From Pseudomonas cavernicola (GTDB lineage Bacteria; Pseudomonadota; Gammaproteobacteria; Pseudomonadales; Pseudomonadaceae), in assembly GCF_003596405.1 (NCBI RefSeq), contig NZ_QYUR01000002.1:1132501-1196500 (forward strand): a DNA stretch of 64,000 nt, given 5' to 3'. Below the pieces are notes generated by a model. The model was given only the letters and a program-made list of their open reading frames with translations, searched no databases and was not told the DNA's origin. Positions 25,417 to 34,686 of this stretch are shown piece after piece (position 1 is the stretch's first letter; each line of letters opens with the position of its first letter). The translations under genes were made by a program, and so were the position numbers.

Positions 25417-26283
25417 ATGAAACGTACACCTCATCTGCTCGCCATCCAGTCCCATGTGGTGTTCGGCCATGCCGGCAACAGCGCGGCGGTCTTTCCCATA
25501 CAGCGTGTTGGGGTCAACGTCTGGCCGCTGAATACCGTGCAGTTCTCCAATCACACTCAGTATGGCCAGTGGGCGGGAGAAGTGTTGGAGTCGGCGCAAA
25601 TTCCGGCGCTGGTCGAAGGTATTGCGACGATTGGTGAGCTGGGTCGCTGCGATGCGGTGTTGTCCGGTTACCTCGGCAGCGCGGCGCAAGGCCGGGCGAT
25701 TTTGCAGGGGCTGGCGCGAATCAAGGCGGCCAACCCCAAGGTGCTATACCTCTGTGATCCGGTGATGGGCCATCCGGAGAAGGGTTGCAGCGTCGCCCCG
25801 GAAGTCAGCCATTTCCTGCTCGAGGAGGCCGCCGCCGTCGCCGATTTCCTCTGCCCCAATCAACTGGAGCTGAACAGCTTCGCCGGGTACCCGCCGAGGT
25901 CGCTGCAGGATTGCGTCTATATGGCCCGCTCCCTGTTGGCGCGTGGGCCGCAAGCCGTGCTGGTCAAGCACCTGGACTACCCCGGCAAGGCCGCCGATTG
26001 CTTCGAGATGCTGCTGGTGACCGCCGAGGCGAACTGGCATTTGCAGCGTCCGCTGCTGGCGTTCCCGCGTCAGCCGGTAGGGGTGGGCGACCTGACTTCG
26101 GGGTTGTTCCTGGCCCGGCTGCTCCTGGGCGACGAGCCGCTTGCCGCCTTTGAATTCACCGCTGCGGCAGTGCACGAGGTGCTGCTGGAGACCCAGGCCT
26201 GCGCCAGTTGGGAGCTGGAGCTGGTGCGCGCGCAGGATCGCATCGCCCACCCGCGGCAACGCTTTGCGGCGGTGCGGCTGTAA
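25417..26283 (+). CDS. pdxY: Pyridoxal kinase PdxY
   Basis: This 288-residue ribokinase-fold enzyme phosphorylates pyridoxal in the vitamin B6 salvage pathway. Diagnostic segments are [27 protein letters not shown] sequence at 9-31, LCDPVMGH near 113-120, [10 protein letters not shown] and the [15 protein letters not shown] catalytic loop containing Asp. The ATG at 25417 follows AGGAACC. The MITE-like element lies directly upstream of its ribosome-binding site. Confidence 0.93.
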   Translation: MKRTPHLLAIQSHVVFGHAGNSAAVFPIQRVGVNVWPLNTVQFSNHTQYGQWAGEVLESAQIPALVEGIATIGELGRCDAVLSGYLGSAAQGRAILQGLARIKAANPKVLYLCDPVMGHPEKGCSVAPEVSHFLLEEAAAVADFLCPNQLELNSFAGYPPRSLQDCVYMARSLLARGPQAVLVKHLDYPGKAADCFEMLLVTAEANWHLQRPLLAFPRQPVGVGDLTSGLFLARLLLGDEPLAAFEFTAAAVHEVLLETQACASWELELVRAQDRIAHPRQRFAAVRL

Positions 26284-26352
26284 GGGCAGTTCAAACCACT
26301 CAAGTGCCGCCCAGCCACCAGGCACTGCCGATTAGCTTGGCACAGGCTGGTC

Positions 26353-26835
26353 TCAGGCTTCTTCGCGAATTTCCTTATAGCGCTGCTCCAGCTCCTGGCG
26401 CAGCTGGCGGCGCTGCTGGGCTTGCTTGAAACGGCGTTTTTCGTCGGCGCTTTGCGGCTGCCGTGGCGGCACGGCGGTAGGTTTACCGGCGTCGTCGACG
26501 GCGACCATGGTGAAGAAGCAACTGTTGGTATGCCGCACCGATTGCTCGCGGATGTTCTCGGTGACCACTTTGACGCCAATCTCCATCGAGCTGGTGCCGC
26601 TGTAGTTGACCGAAGCGAGGAAGGTCACCAGTTCGCCGACATGGATCGGCTCGCGAAAGATCACCTGATCCACCGACAGGGTCACCACATACCGCCCGGC
26701 GTAACGGCTGGCGCAGGCGTAGGCGACTTCGTCGAGGTACTTCAACAAGGTGCCGCCATGCACGTTGCCGGAGAAGTTGGCCATGTCCGGAGTCATCAAC
26801 ACGGTCATCGACAGCTGGGCGTTTCCGGGTTCCAT
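26353..26835 (-). CDS. Acyl-CoA thioesterase (hotdog fold)
   Basis: This 160-residue member of the YciA/acyl-CoA hydrolase family has the hotdog signature FSGNVHGGTLLKYLDEVAYACA (about 17-38, with the catalytic Asp) and YVVTLSVDQVIFREPIHVGELV. These enzymes hydrolyse acyl-CoA to free acid and CoA in the cytoplasm. The last 45 residues are an Arg/Gln/Glu-rich helical tail. The start at 26835 was chosen by homology; the preceding codons lie toward a TIR element. Confidence 0.9.
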   Translation of the reverse strand: MEPGNAQLSMTVLMTPDMANFSGNVHGGTLLKYLDEVAYACASRYAGRYVVTLSVDQVIFREPIHVGELVTFLASVNYSGTSSMEIGVKVVTENIREQSVRHTNSCFFTMVAVDDAGKPTAVPPRQPQSADEKRRFKQAQQRRQLRQELEQRYKEIREEA

Positions 26836-26866
26836 AGGGCAGGCTCTTGGCTGGGGAGTGGGACGG

Positions 26867-27026
26867 GTGTGCTGTCTCAAAAATAACGATTCAATTTTGG
26901 CGGCGTCTTTTGCCGCCATACCGCGTTGCCGTTCCTCGCCATAGCTGGGCTATGACTCGTCACGGCGCCTTGCCTGGCAACAAAATCCACTCGCCAATTC
27001 TTGACCGTATTTCCGAGACAGCACAC
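26867..27026. mobile_element. 160-bp element with perfect 12-bp TIRs
   Basis: GTGTGCTGTCTC starts at 26867 and its exact inverse GAGACAGCACAC ends at 27026. Inside the TIRs the similarity continues (AAAAATA versus GGAAATA). No open reading frame of significance lies within. It is a compact non-autonomous (MITE-like) element, unrelated to the one at 7656. It fills most of the gap between the thioesterase and the SDR gene. Confidence 0.75.
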
Positions 27027-27134
27027 TAGGATAGCCGCGCCGCAATATGCGGCACTGGCCTCTCTACCCTGACGCAACGCCCCGCCGACTCGTCACGCCG
27101 GCGCTGGCGAGCGGCCTTGCCCGCCGTGGGCTGG

Positions 27135-27893
27135 TTACTTGCCGGCCGAGAGGCCGAAATCGATCGCCAGGTTGGCGCCGGTGATGGCTTCCGCATGGGG
27201 CTGGCAGAGGAACCAGACCAGCTCGGCGACTTCATCCGGGCGGATAAACCGCGCGTCTTTGCCCTGCGGGTAGAGTTCCAGCAGCTGGCGTTTATAGGCT
27301 TTTGGATTGCCTTCACCGTAGCGCTCGGCCTGGAAATCGAGCATCGGCGTGGCGATATCCCCCGGCGACACCGTGTTCACCCGGATGCCATCGCTGGCCA
27401 GATCCAGCGCCAGGGTCTTGCCCATCAAGGTCAGGCCGCCCTTGGCCGCGCAGTAGGCGGCGGCGTTGCGGTTGCCCTGGTGGCCGGCGTCGCTGGAGAT
27501 GTTGACGATGCTGCCGCGGCTTTCGCGCAGGTGCGGAATCGCCGCCGAACACATGAAGAAGGCGGCCTTCAGATTAACCGCCATGACCAGATCGAAGTCC
27601 TCCTCACTGAAGGATTCCACCGGCCCCTCACGCCAGATGCCGGCGGCGTTGACCAGCGCGTCCAGACGCCCGGTACGGCCGAGCACGCAACTGACCAACT
27701 CCTGGCAATTGGCCGCCGAGCGCAGGTCGATCGGCATGCTCGCCGCCAATGGCATGCTGTTGTTCAGGACATGCAGGCCGGCGCTGTCGACGTCCGTGGC
27801 GGCCACGCGCCAGCCGCCTTGGGCAAAGCGCTTGGCCAGTGCGCTACCGAGGCCGCCGGCCGCGCCGGTGATAAGAACTACGGGGGTACTCAT
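27135..27893 (-). CDS. SDR-family oxidoreductase
   Basis: This 252-residue short-chain dehydrogenase has the NAD(P) motif TGAAGGLG (9-16), NAAG (82-85) and catalytic Ser133/134, Tyr147 and Lys151 (YCAAK). The Asp at position 34 after strand beta-2 (ATDVD) favours NAD. It is the third gene of the minus-strand group aminotransferase - GS-like - SDR, with REP elements between the genes. The substrate is unknown but is probably an intermediate of the same amine or amino-acid pathway. Confidence 0.88.
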   Translation of the reverse strand: MSTPVVLITGAAGGLGSALAKRFAQGGWRVAATDVDSAGLHVLNNSMPLAASMPIDLRSAANCQELVSCVLGRTGRLDALVNAAGIWREGPVESFSEEDFDLVMAVNLKAAFFMCSAAIPHLRESRGSIVNISSDAGHQGNRNAAAYCAAKGGLTLMGKTLALDLASDGIRVNTVSPGDIATPMLDFQAERYGEGNPKAYKRQLLELYPQGKDARFIRPDEVAELVWFLCQPHAEAITGANLAIDFGLSAGK

Positions 27894-27911
27894 CGGAACT
27901 CCTTAGTCTGT

Positions 27912-27967
27912 AAGGTGGGCTTCAGCCCACCGATGCAACTCTTGTGGTGGGCTAAAGCCCACCCTAC
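27912..27967. repeat. REP palindrome (GGTGGGCTTCAGCCCACC type)
   Basis: Inverse arms 27912-27931 and 27946-27967 match the element at 17289-17346. It sits between the GS-like gene and the SDR gene and could attenuate or stabilise their common mRNA. Confidence 0.7.
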
Positions 27968-27993
27968 GGCCTCCCCGCGCGGGGAGGGCGACT

Positions 27994-29373
27994 TCACGCC
28001 TGGGTCAGGTACCAGCGCCAATCCTGCTCGCCGACCTCGCCCATGAATTGGCGGTATTCCTCGTGCTTGATCGCCAGAAAGACCTTGAGAAACTCTGCAC
28101 CGAAGACTTCCTTGGCCCAACTGGAGTCTTCCAGTGCGCGCAGTGCGGTCAGCCAGTCGGTCGGCAGAAACTCCTTGGCCTGGGCGTAGCCGTTGCCCAC
28201 GATCGGCGCGCCGGGATCGATCTGCTGGCGGATGCCGTGATGGATGCCGGCGAGAATTGCCGCAGCGGCCAGATAGGGGTTGGCGTCGGCGCCACAGATA
28301 CGGTGTTCGATATGCCGGCTCTTGGCCGGCCCCCCTGGCACGCGCAGGGACACGGTGCGGTTGTTGATGCCCCAGGTCAGCGCCAGCGGCGCATAGCTAT
28401 TGGCCTGGAAGCGGCGGAAGGAGTTGGCGTTGGGGCAGAACAGCGCCAGCGAGTCGAGCAGGGTGGCCATCATGCCGCCGATGGACTGTTTCAGTAGCGT
28501 GCCTGCGTTGCTATCAAGGTCAGAAAGCTCGCTGGCGTAGAGGTTATTGCCCTGCTCATCGGCCAGGCTGACATGCATGTGCATGCCGGTGCCGGCCAGA
28601 TCGCCGAACGGTTTGGCCATGAAGCAGGCCTGCAGGCCGTGCTTGTTCGCCACGCCTTTGACCAGGCGCTTGTAACGAATGCCCTCGTCGATGGCTTGCA
28701 GTGCGTCGTAGCGGTGTTCGAGGGTGATCTCCACTTGCCCCGGGGCGTATTCGGAAATCGCCGTGCGCGCCGGCAGACCCTGAGCGTCGCAGGCGTCGTA
28801 CAGGTCATTGAGAAACGGTTGCAGTTGCTCCAGCTCATACACGCCATAAACCTGGGTGGCATGCGGGCGTGAGCCATTGGCCTGGCGCGCCGGAAGCGGC
28901 CGACCGTTTTCGCCACGCTCGCGGTCGAGCAGGTAGAACTCCAGTTCGACGGCCATCACCGGGTGATAACCCTCGGCTTTCAGTCCGTCGATCACCTTGA
29001 CCAGCACATGCCGCGGATCGGCGACGGCGGCGGGCTGGCCGTGCTGCGGGTGCATGCTCACCTGCAACTGGCCGGTCGGTTGCTGGCGCCAGGGTTGCAG
29101 GGTCAGGCTGCCGGGCAGTGGGTAGGTCCAGCAATCGGCATCGCCGACTTCCCAGACCAGCCCGGTGTCTTCGACGTCATCGCCATTGATGGTCAGGCCG
29201 AGGATGGTGCTCGGCAGTGGTCGGCCGCTTTCGTAGATCGCCAGCAGTTCTTCACGGTGCAGCAACTTGCCGCGCGGCACGCCGTTGGTGTCGATGATGA
29301 ACAACTCGATGCTGCGCACCTCGGGATGGGCGGCGAGGAAGTCTTGGGCTTCTTTAATGTCGGCGAATTGCAT
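27994..29373 (-). CDS. Glutamine synthetase-like (gamma-glutamylamide/polyamine) ligase
   Basis: This 459-residue glutamine-synthetase-superfamily enzyme is of the PuuA/SpuI/IpuC type. It begins with a beta-grasp domain (SIELFIIDTNGVPRGK), and its catalytic part contains VELEFYLLDRE, GTGMHMHVSL, NSYAPLALTWGINNRTVSLR and HRICGADANPYLAAAAIL. Such enzymes ligate glutamate to amines instead of ammonia, for example putrescine, isopropylamine or ethanolamine. A neighbouring aminotransferase and two dehydrogenases suggest an amine catabolic route. The exact substrate is not visible. The ATG at 29373 fits the homology start. Confidence 0.88.
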   Translation of the reverse strand: MQFADIKEAQDFLAAHPEVRSIELFIIDTNGVPRGKLLHREELLAIYESGRPLPSTILGLTINGDDVEDTGLVWEVGDADCWTYPLPGSLTLQPWRQQPTGQLQVSMHPQHGQPAAVADPRHVLVKVIDGLKAEGYHPVMAVELEFYLLDRERGENGRPLPARQANGSRPHATQVYGVYELEQLQPFLNDLYDACDAQGLPARTAISEYAPGQVEITLEHRYDALQAIDEGIRYKRLVKGVANKHGLQACFMAKPFGDLAGTGMHMHVSLADEQGNNLYASELSDLDSNAGTLLKQSIGGMMATLLDSLALFCPNANSFRRFQANSYAPLALTWGINNRTVSLRVPGGPAKSRHIEHRICGADANPYLAAAAILAGIHHGIRQQIDPGAPIVGNGYAQAKEFLPTDWLTALRALEDSSWAKEVFGAEFLKVFLAIKHEEYRQFMGEVGEQDWRWYLTQA

Positions 29374-29402
29374 GGGGGTGTCCTGTTGTCTGGTTTTTTC
29401 GC

Positions 29403-29506
29403 CCCGCTCCGCGCCCCGGCCTGAACGCGGAGCGTTCAGGCGCTCATCGGCACACGAGCCTGCGGCTCTAAAAGCATGCCTCCTCGCCCCGTAAACGGGA
29501 GAGAGG
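29403..29506. repeat. Dispersed ~100-bp repeat (copy 2)
   Basis: This is the same element as 18901-19001, in direct orientation. It fills the gap between the aminotransferase and the GS-like gene and ends in the CGCCCCGTAAACGGGAGAG palindrome. Confidence 0.72.
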
Positions 29507-29507
29507 G

Positions 29508-30899
29508 TTATTGCCGCGCGCCGGGGATGGCCAGTAGTTCGCTCAGTGCTTCGTCCAGCGTAGCCAATAGGCGATCGACATCGCTGACGCTGGTGTCGGG
29601 GCAGCACAGGGTCATGTTGTGGAACGGCGTGATGAGGATGCCGCGGTTGATCAAATAGAGGTGCAGGGTCATCTGCAGGCTGTCATGGAAGGCCGCTTCG
29701 GCGTCGGCGCCGGTTTTCGGCGACTGCGCGCAGAATTGGAACTCGCTGCGGGCGCCAAGTTCGGTCACCGACCAGTTGAGCGCGTGTTTGTCGATCAACT
29801 GGCGAAAGCCGGCCGCCAGGCGCGCGGCCAACGGCAGCATGTGCGCATACGCGGCCTCGGTCATCACTTCGCTGAGGTTGGTGCGCATGCAGTGCATGGC
29901 CAGAGCGTTGGCCGACAGCGTGGTGCCCATGCCGCTGTGGCCGTGGCCTTCACCGTGCTCGCTGGCGTGGCTGCGGGCCAGTTGCATGGCCGTGGCCATT
30001 TCCGCGCTGCAACCGTAGACCGAGCAGGGCACGCCACCGGCGATCGGTTTGCCGAGGGTGATGAAGTCCGGCTCGAGGTTCCAGGCGCGGGTACAGCCGC
30101 CGGGGCCGGTGGAGATGGTGTGGGTTTCGTCGATGATCAGCAGCGTGCCGTACTGGCGGGTCAGCTCGCGCAGCTTGGCGTGGTAACCGGGCTCGGGCAG
30201 GACCATGCCGATATTGGTCATCGCCGGCTCGCAGAGCACCGCCGCCACGTCACCTTGAGCCAAGGCCGCTTCCAGGGCGGCGAGGTCGTTGAAGGGTACG
30301 GCGCGGCTGTATTGGGTCAGGTCGTAGGCCTGGCCGAGCAGGCCGGGGCGGTGCACGGTGCGGTCGTTCTTGTGCCGCACCATCACGTCATCGACGGTGC
30401 CGTGGTAGCAGCCGTCGAACACAAGAACCACCTTGCGCCCGGTGATCGCCCGCGCCCAGCGGAGAACGAAGCGGTTGGCATCGGTGGCGGTGGTCGCGAC
30501 TTGCCAATAGGGCAGGCCGAAGCGCTCGGCGAGCAGCTCGCCAGCGACTACCGCATCTTCGCCGGGGAGCATGGTGGTCAGGCCATTGCCGCCTTGTTCG
30601 GCGAGCGCGCGGGCAATCGGTGCCGGCGAATGGCCGAACATGCTGCCCGTGTCGCCAAGGCAGAAGTCGACGTAGTCGTGGCCATCGACGTCATAGAAGC
30701 GCGCGCCTTGGGCGCGGCTGACAAACAGCGGCGAAGGCGTCGACCAGTCGCTCATCCAGTGCATCGGCACGCCGCCGAACAGCGAGTGGCGGGCGCGCTC
30801 GGCGAGGGCGATGGATTTGGGATTCTGTTCGAGGAAACGTGCACGCTCACGGGCGGCTAAGGTTTCCACGGCGCTTTCGCTGATACCACTGGCGGTCAT
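29508..30899 (-). CDS. Class III PLP-dependent aminotransferase
   Basis: This 463-residue fold-type I enzyme of the GSA/omega-aminotransferase family has the PLP Lys284 in TLGKPIAGGVP, with DETHT at 257-261 and the phosphate-binding region near TTATDANRFVLRWARAITGR (136-155). It begins the minus-strand operon with a GS-like ligase and an SDR. A GAGG box 8 bases upstream decides the start at 30899. An operator TGTGATCACA lies 39 bases upstream, so it is probably repressed by the adjacent GntR-type regulator. Confidence 0.88.
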   Translation of the reverse strand: MTASGISESAVETLAARERARFLEQNPKSIALAERARHSLFGGVPMHWMSDWSTPSPLFVSRAQGARFYDVDGHDYVDFCLGDTGSMFGHSPAPIARALAEQGGNGLTTMLPGEDAVVAGELLAERFGLPYWQVATTATDANRFVLRWARAITGRKVVLVFDGCYHGTVDDVMVRHKNDRTVHRPGLLGQAYDLTQYSRAVPFNDLAALEAALAQGDVAAVLCEPAMTNIGMVLPEPGYHAKLRELTRQYGTLLIIDETHTISTGPGGCTRAWNLEPDFITLGKPIAGGVPCSVYGCSAEMATAMQLARSHASEHGEGHGHSGMGTTLSANALAMHCMRTNLSEVMTEAAYAHMLPLAARLAAGFRQLIDKHALNWSVTELGARSEFQFCAQSPKTGADAEAAFHDSLQMTLHLYLINRGILITPFHNMTLCCPDTSVSDVDRLLATLDEALSELLAIPGARQ

Positions 30900-30937
30900 T
30901 TTGAACACCTCGTTCGAATTTCCGCACATGATTGTTT

Positions 30938-30947
30938 TGTGATCACA
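30938..30947. promoter_or_regulatory. Putative GntR operator 1
   Basis: The perfect palindrome TGTGATCACA lies between the divergent aminotransferase and SDR genes, close to the aminotransferase start. It is a shortened copy of the site at 30998-31011. Confidence 0.65.
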
Positions 30948-30997
30948 GAACTGTCAATAGCTGTCATAAAAAAGCCGATAAGCTACAATTCTCAAAA

Positions 30998-31011
30998 TTT
31001 GTGATCACAAA
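30998..31011. promoter_or_regulatory. Putative GntR operator 2
   Basis: TTTGTGATCACAAA is a perfect 14-bp palindrome ending 9 bases before the SDR start codon, where bound protein would block the SDR/gntR transcript. The centres of the two sites are 62 bp apart, close to six helical turns. Confidence 0.7.
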
Positions 31012-31020
31012 GAGGATTTT

Positions 31021-31800
31021 ATGTCTGTTAACGCATGGCAAGGGCAGGTGGCGTTAGTCAGTGGTGCGGGCAGTGCCGAGGGGATTGGCTTCGCGATCGC
31101 TCGGCGGTTGGCGCGCGAAGGCGTGCGTTTGCTGCTGACGGCTAGCAGTGAGCGAATCCACCAGCGCGCGGCCGAGTTGGCGGAGCAAGGTATCGAAGTG
31201 CGGGCGGCCATCGCCGACCTCACGGACGAAGCGCAGGTGGCACAGTTGTCGGCCTGGGCCGAGGCGCAATGGGGCCGGGTGGACATTCTGGTGAACAACG
31301 CCGGCATGGCGCAGGTGGGCAGTGCCGAGCCTTTCGCCGAGGTCGCCGGTATGGACTTGGCCACCTGGAACCTGTCGCTGACGCGCAACCTGACCAGCAG
31401 CTTCCTGCTTACCCGCGCCCTGCTGCCGAGCATGCAAGCGCGCGGCTATGGGCGCATCGTCAATATCAGCTCGACCACCGGCACGCGCGGCAGCAACCTC
31501 GGCGAGGCCGCGTACAGTGCGGCGAAAGCCGGCCTGGTCGGCCTGAGCATGGGCTTGGCGCTGGAAGTGGCGAAGCAGGGCATCACGGTCAACAGCATCG
31601 CCCCGGGTTGGATCGCGACCGGCTCGAGCAGCGATGAGGAGCGCCACGCGGCGCAATACACCCCGCTGGGTCGCGCCGGACGCCCGGAGGAGATCGCCGC
31701 GGCCGTGGCCTTTCTTGCCTCACCGGAGGCCAGCTACATCACCGGCGAATTGCTGGTGGTGGATGGCGGTAACTGTCTGATCGAGAACAAGGCACCCTGA
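31021..31800 (+). CDS. SDR-family oxidoreductase
   Basis: This 259-residue short-chain dehydrogenase/reductase resembles the FabG group. It has SGAGSAEGIG (14-23), NNAG (92-95), catalytic Ser150/151, Tyr165 and Lys169, and the C-terminal ITGELLVVDGG. An AGAGG ribosome-binding site precedes the ATG, overlapping the operator. It is transcribed away from the aminotransferase operon and precedes the gntR gene by about 70 bases. It is probably a catabolic dehydrogenase of the same pathway, with unknown substrate. Confidence 0.9.
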   Translation: MSVNAWQGQVALVSGAGSAEGIGFAIARRLAREGVRLLLTASSERIHQRAAELAEQGIEVRAAIADLTDEAQVAQLSAWAEAQWGRVDILVNNAGMAQVGSAEPFAEVAGMDLATWNLSLTRNLTSSFLLTRALLPSMQARGYGRIVNISSTTGTRGSNLGEAAYSAAKAGLVGLSMGLALEVAKQGITVNSIAPGWIATGSSSDEERHAAQYTPLGRAGRPEEIAAAVAFLASPEASYITGELLVVDGGNCLIENKAP

Positions 31801-31869
31801 CGATGCGCAACTGCAGCCTGACCCTGAACCAACTGCCGGCGCCGCCGGCCCCTGCACAGTGACGCGAGC

Positions 31870-32535
31870 ATGGCCGACAACCTGCAGGACCAGCTGTACC
31901 AACGTATCCGCAAGGGCCTGCTGGCCGGGCAATTCCGGCCCGGCGAGCGCCTGAAAATCCGCGACTTGGCGGCGGCCTTGGGCACCAGCCCGATGCCGGT
32001 GCGCACCGCCTTGCAACGCCTGGTAGCCGAGGGCGCGCTGGAGGCTGAGCCGCAGCGTTCGGTGCGCGTCCCGCCGATGACCCGTGAACGCTTTCAGCAA
32101 TTGTTCCAGGTGCGTCTGGCGCTCGAAGGTCTGGCGGTGGAAACCGCCACGCCGCGCCTGACAGCCAGCGACCTGGCGATCTTGCAGGGCTGTGTCGAGC
32201 GTATGGAAAGCGCGCTGGAGCGCCGAGACGTGCAGGGCTATCTGAACGACAACAGCCTGTTTCACCTGACGCTCTACCAAGCCTGTGCCAACCCGGTGTT
32301 GTTACGCATGATCGAAGGGCTGTGGTTGCAGGTCGGGCCGTTCTTCAATCGGCTGTTCACCGAGGCCGACTTGTCGCTGCGTCTCAACGACTTCCACGAC
32401 GACACCCTCAAGGCGCTAAAGGCCGGTGACGGCAAAGCGGCACGCGCGGCCGTGGAGCAGGATCTGACCTACTTCGGGCAGTTCCTGCTCAATCTGCTGG
32501 CGCTGGAAAACAGCCAGGTATCGCGGAACGCGTAA
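31870..32535 (+). CDS. GntR-family regulator, FCD domain
   Basis: This 221-residue transcription factor has an N-terminal winged helix (residues about 5-70; LKIRDLAAALGTSPMPVRTALQRL) and an all-helical FCD ligand-binding domain (about 80-210). FCD domains bind small carboxylates or amino acids, often through a metal. Palindromes of the form TTGTGATCACAA, present twice in the divergent promoter region, fit this class. It probably represses both flanking operons until the pathway substrate is present. Confidence 0.9.
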   Translation: MADNLQDQLYQRIRKGLLAGQFRPGERLKIRDLAAALGTSPMPVRTALQRLVAEGALEAEPQRSVRVPPMTRERFQQLFQVRLALEGLAVETATPRLTASDLAILQGCVERMESALERRDVQGYLNDNSLFHLTLYQACANPVLLRMIEGLWLQVGPFFNRLFTEADLSLRLNDFHDDTLKALKAGDGKAARAAVEQDLTYFGQFLLNLLALENSQVSRNA

Positions 32536-32559
32536 TCCTGCGTGATCCGGTGAACCCCC

Positions 32560-32675
32560 TGGATCCCGCATTCGCGAGGAAGACGAGGTTGGGGCATGCG
32601 TATACGCAGCGGTGACGAATTGCCGAGACCTCCCCTGCCCACACCGTCATTTCCGCGCAGGCGGGAATCCAGTGC
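32560..32675. repeat. Inverted copies of a GGATTCCCGC-type dispersed repeat
   Basis: CTGGATCCCGCATTCGCG near 32567 and GTCATTTCCGCGCAGGCGGG near 32647 are imperfect inverse copies of a common proteobacterial intergenic repeat. The rest of the 348-base gap before the antiporter gene shows no gene. Confidence 0.5.
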
Positions 32676-32883
32676 ACGCACTCCGGCATCGAACGGGAAC
32701 TGTTTCAATCTATTGCGCCCGACCGGCGGCGGCGATGCCCGGTGATAACCTGCCCGGGTCCCCCCAAAGCCTTCGGCTCCCGGGCGACTCCCCCCTTCCC
32801 TACAGAGGCTCCAACGGAGTCAAGCGAGAAACCCCAGCGCGGGCCACTGCTCTGCGCGCTGAATAACGAGGAGTTAGTGCGCC

Positions 32884-34647
32884 ATGCATGCCATCAGCTT
32901 TATCCAGGATCTGGCCGTGATCATGCTGATCGCGGGTATGGTGACCATCCTTTTTCATCGCTTCAGGCAGCCAGTGGTGCTGGGCTACATAGTCGCCGGC
33001 TTCATCATCGGCCCGCATACCCCGCCGTTCGAGCTGATCCAAGACGAAGAGACCATCAAGATCCTCGCCGAGCTGGGAGTGATCTTTCTGATGTTCTGCC
33101 TCGGCCTGGAATTCAGCCTGCGCAAGCTGTTCCATGTCGGAGCCACGGCCTTTATCGCCGCGTTTCTCGAAATCGTCCTGATGATCTGGATCGGCTACGA
33201 GATCGGCAGCTATTTCGGCTGGAGCACCATGGACTCACTGTTCCTCGGCGCGATCCTGGCGATTTCCTCGACCACCATCATCGTCAAGGCGCTGGGCGAC
33301 CTGAAGATGAAGAACGAGCGCTTCGCCCAGTTGATCTTCGGTGTGCTGATCGTCGAGGACATCCTCGGCATCGGCATTATCGCTCTGCTTTCGGGTATCG
33401 CGCTGAGCGGCACAGTGGAAACCGGGCAGGTGTTCGCCACCGTCGGCAAACTTAGTCTGTTCATGATCGTCGCGCTGGTCGTCGGCATCCTGCTGGTGCC
33501 GCGCCTGCTGGCCTACGTGGCGAAGTTCGAAAGCAACGAAATGTTGTTGGTGACCGTGCTCGGCCTGTGCTTTGGCTTCTGCCTGCTGGTGGTCAAGTTG
33601 GAGTACAGCATGGTGCTCGGTGCCTTCTTGATCGGTGCGATCATGGCCGAATCGCGCCAGCTGGCGCAGATCGAGCGTCTGGTGGAGCCGGTGCGCGACA
33701 TGTTCAGCGCGATCTTCTTCGTCGCCATCGGCCTGTTGATCGACCCGAAGATCCTTGTCGAATATGCCTGGCCGATCCTGGTGATCACCGTCGCCGTGGT
33801 ACTCGGCAAGATGATCTCCTGCGGCATCGGCGCTTTCATCGCCGGTAATGACGGGCGTACTTCGCTGCGCGTCGGCATGGGCCTGTCGCAGATCGGGGAG
33901 TTCTCTTTCATCATCGCCGCGCTCGGCATCAGCCTGCAGGTCACCAGTGACTTTCTCTATCCGGTGGCGGTGGCTGTCTCGGCGATTACCACACTGCTGA
34001 CGCCCTACTTGATCCGGGCTGCCGACCCACTGTCGAGGAAGCTGGCCAGCATCATGCCGCGCCGCGTAGCGCGGGTGTTCGGCATGTACGGCGACTGGCT
34101 GCGCAGTATTCAGCCGCAGGGGCAGGGCGCCGTGCTAGCCGGGATGATCCGCAGAATTCTGCTGCAGATTGGGGTGAACATCGCGCTGGTGGTGGCGATC
34201 TTCCTCGGCGGGGCTTATTTCGCCGATACCCTGGGCGAGTACCTGAGCGACTGGGTGCAGCCGCTGAATCTGCAGAAAGCGCTGATCTGGGGTGCTGCAC
34301 TGTTGCTCTCGCTGCCTTTCCTGATTGCCGCCTATCGCAAGCTCAAGGCGCTTTCCATGCTGCTGGCGGAAATGGGCGTGGCTCCGGAGACGGCGGGCCG
34401 GCATACTGAGCGGGTGCGCAAGGTGATTGCCGAAGTGATCCCGCTGCTCTCGCTGGCGGCCATCATGTTGCTACTGATGGCGCTATCGGCGAGCATCCTG
34501 CCGACCCTTGAGCTGCTGATCCTGATCGCCCTGCTGGCAGCCGGAGTGAGCGCCTTGCTCTGGCGCTGGCTGATCCGCTTGCACTCGCGCATGCAGATCG
34601 CCCTGATGGAAACCCTGGAGCAGAGCCAGGAAGACCATCACCGCTGA
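32884..34647 (+). CDS. CPA2-family cation:proton antiporter (KefB-like)
   Basis: This 587-residue membrane protein has a roughly 12-13-helix Na+/H+ exchanger domain (residues about 5-385) including GYIVAGFIIGPHTPPF, LGVIFLMFCLGLEFS and the ISSTTIIVKAL segment. Further helices occupy about 420-470 and 515-570. The usual cytoplasmic TrkA-N/RCK regulatory domain of KefB/KefC is missing. It should exchange K+ or Na+ for H+ across the inner membrane. The specificity is unknown. Confidence 0.9.
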   Translation: MHAISFIQDLAVIMLIAGMVTILFHRFRQPVVLGYIVAGFIIGPHTPPFELIQDEETIKILAELGVIFLMFCLGLEFSLRKLFHVGATAFIAAFLEIVLMIWIGYEIGSYFGWSTMDSLFLGAILAISSTTIIVKALGDLKMKNERFAQLIFGVLIVEDILGIGIIALLSGIALSGTVETGQVFATVGKLSLFMIVALVVGILLVPRLLAYVAKFESNEMLLVTVLGLCFGFCLLVVKLEYSMVLGAFLIGAIMAESRQLAQIERLVEPVRDMFSAIFFVAIGLLIDPKILVEYAWPILVITVAVVLGKMISCGIGAFIAGNDGRTSLRVGMGLSQIGEFSFIIAALGISLQVTSDFLYPVAVAVSAITTLLTPYLIRAADPLSRKLASIMPRRVARVFGMYGDWLRSIQPQGQGAVLAGMIRRILLQIGVNIALVVAIFLGGAYFADTLGEYLSDWVQPLNLQKALIWGAALLLSLPFLIAAYRKLKALSMLLAEMGVAPETAGRHTERVRKVIAEVIPLLSLAAIMLLLMALSASILPTLELLILIALLAAGVSALLWRWLIRLHSRMQIALMETLEQSQEDHHR

Positions 34648-34686
34648 GTCGGCTGCGCTGTGTGTCACGGCGCCCTGCGCAGCTGT

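Noticed and set aside
31803..31862. Nineteen-codon open frame (MRNCSLTLNQLPAP...) between the SDR and gntR genes.
   Set aside because: Weak ribosome-binding site and no recognisable product; could be a chance frame.
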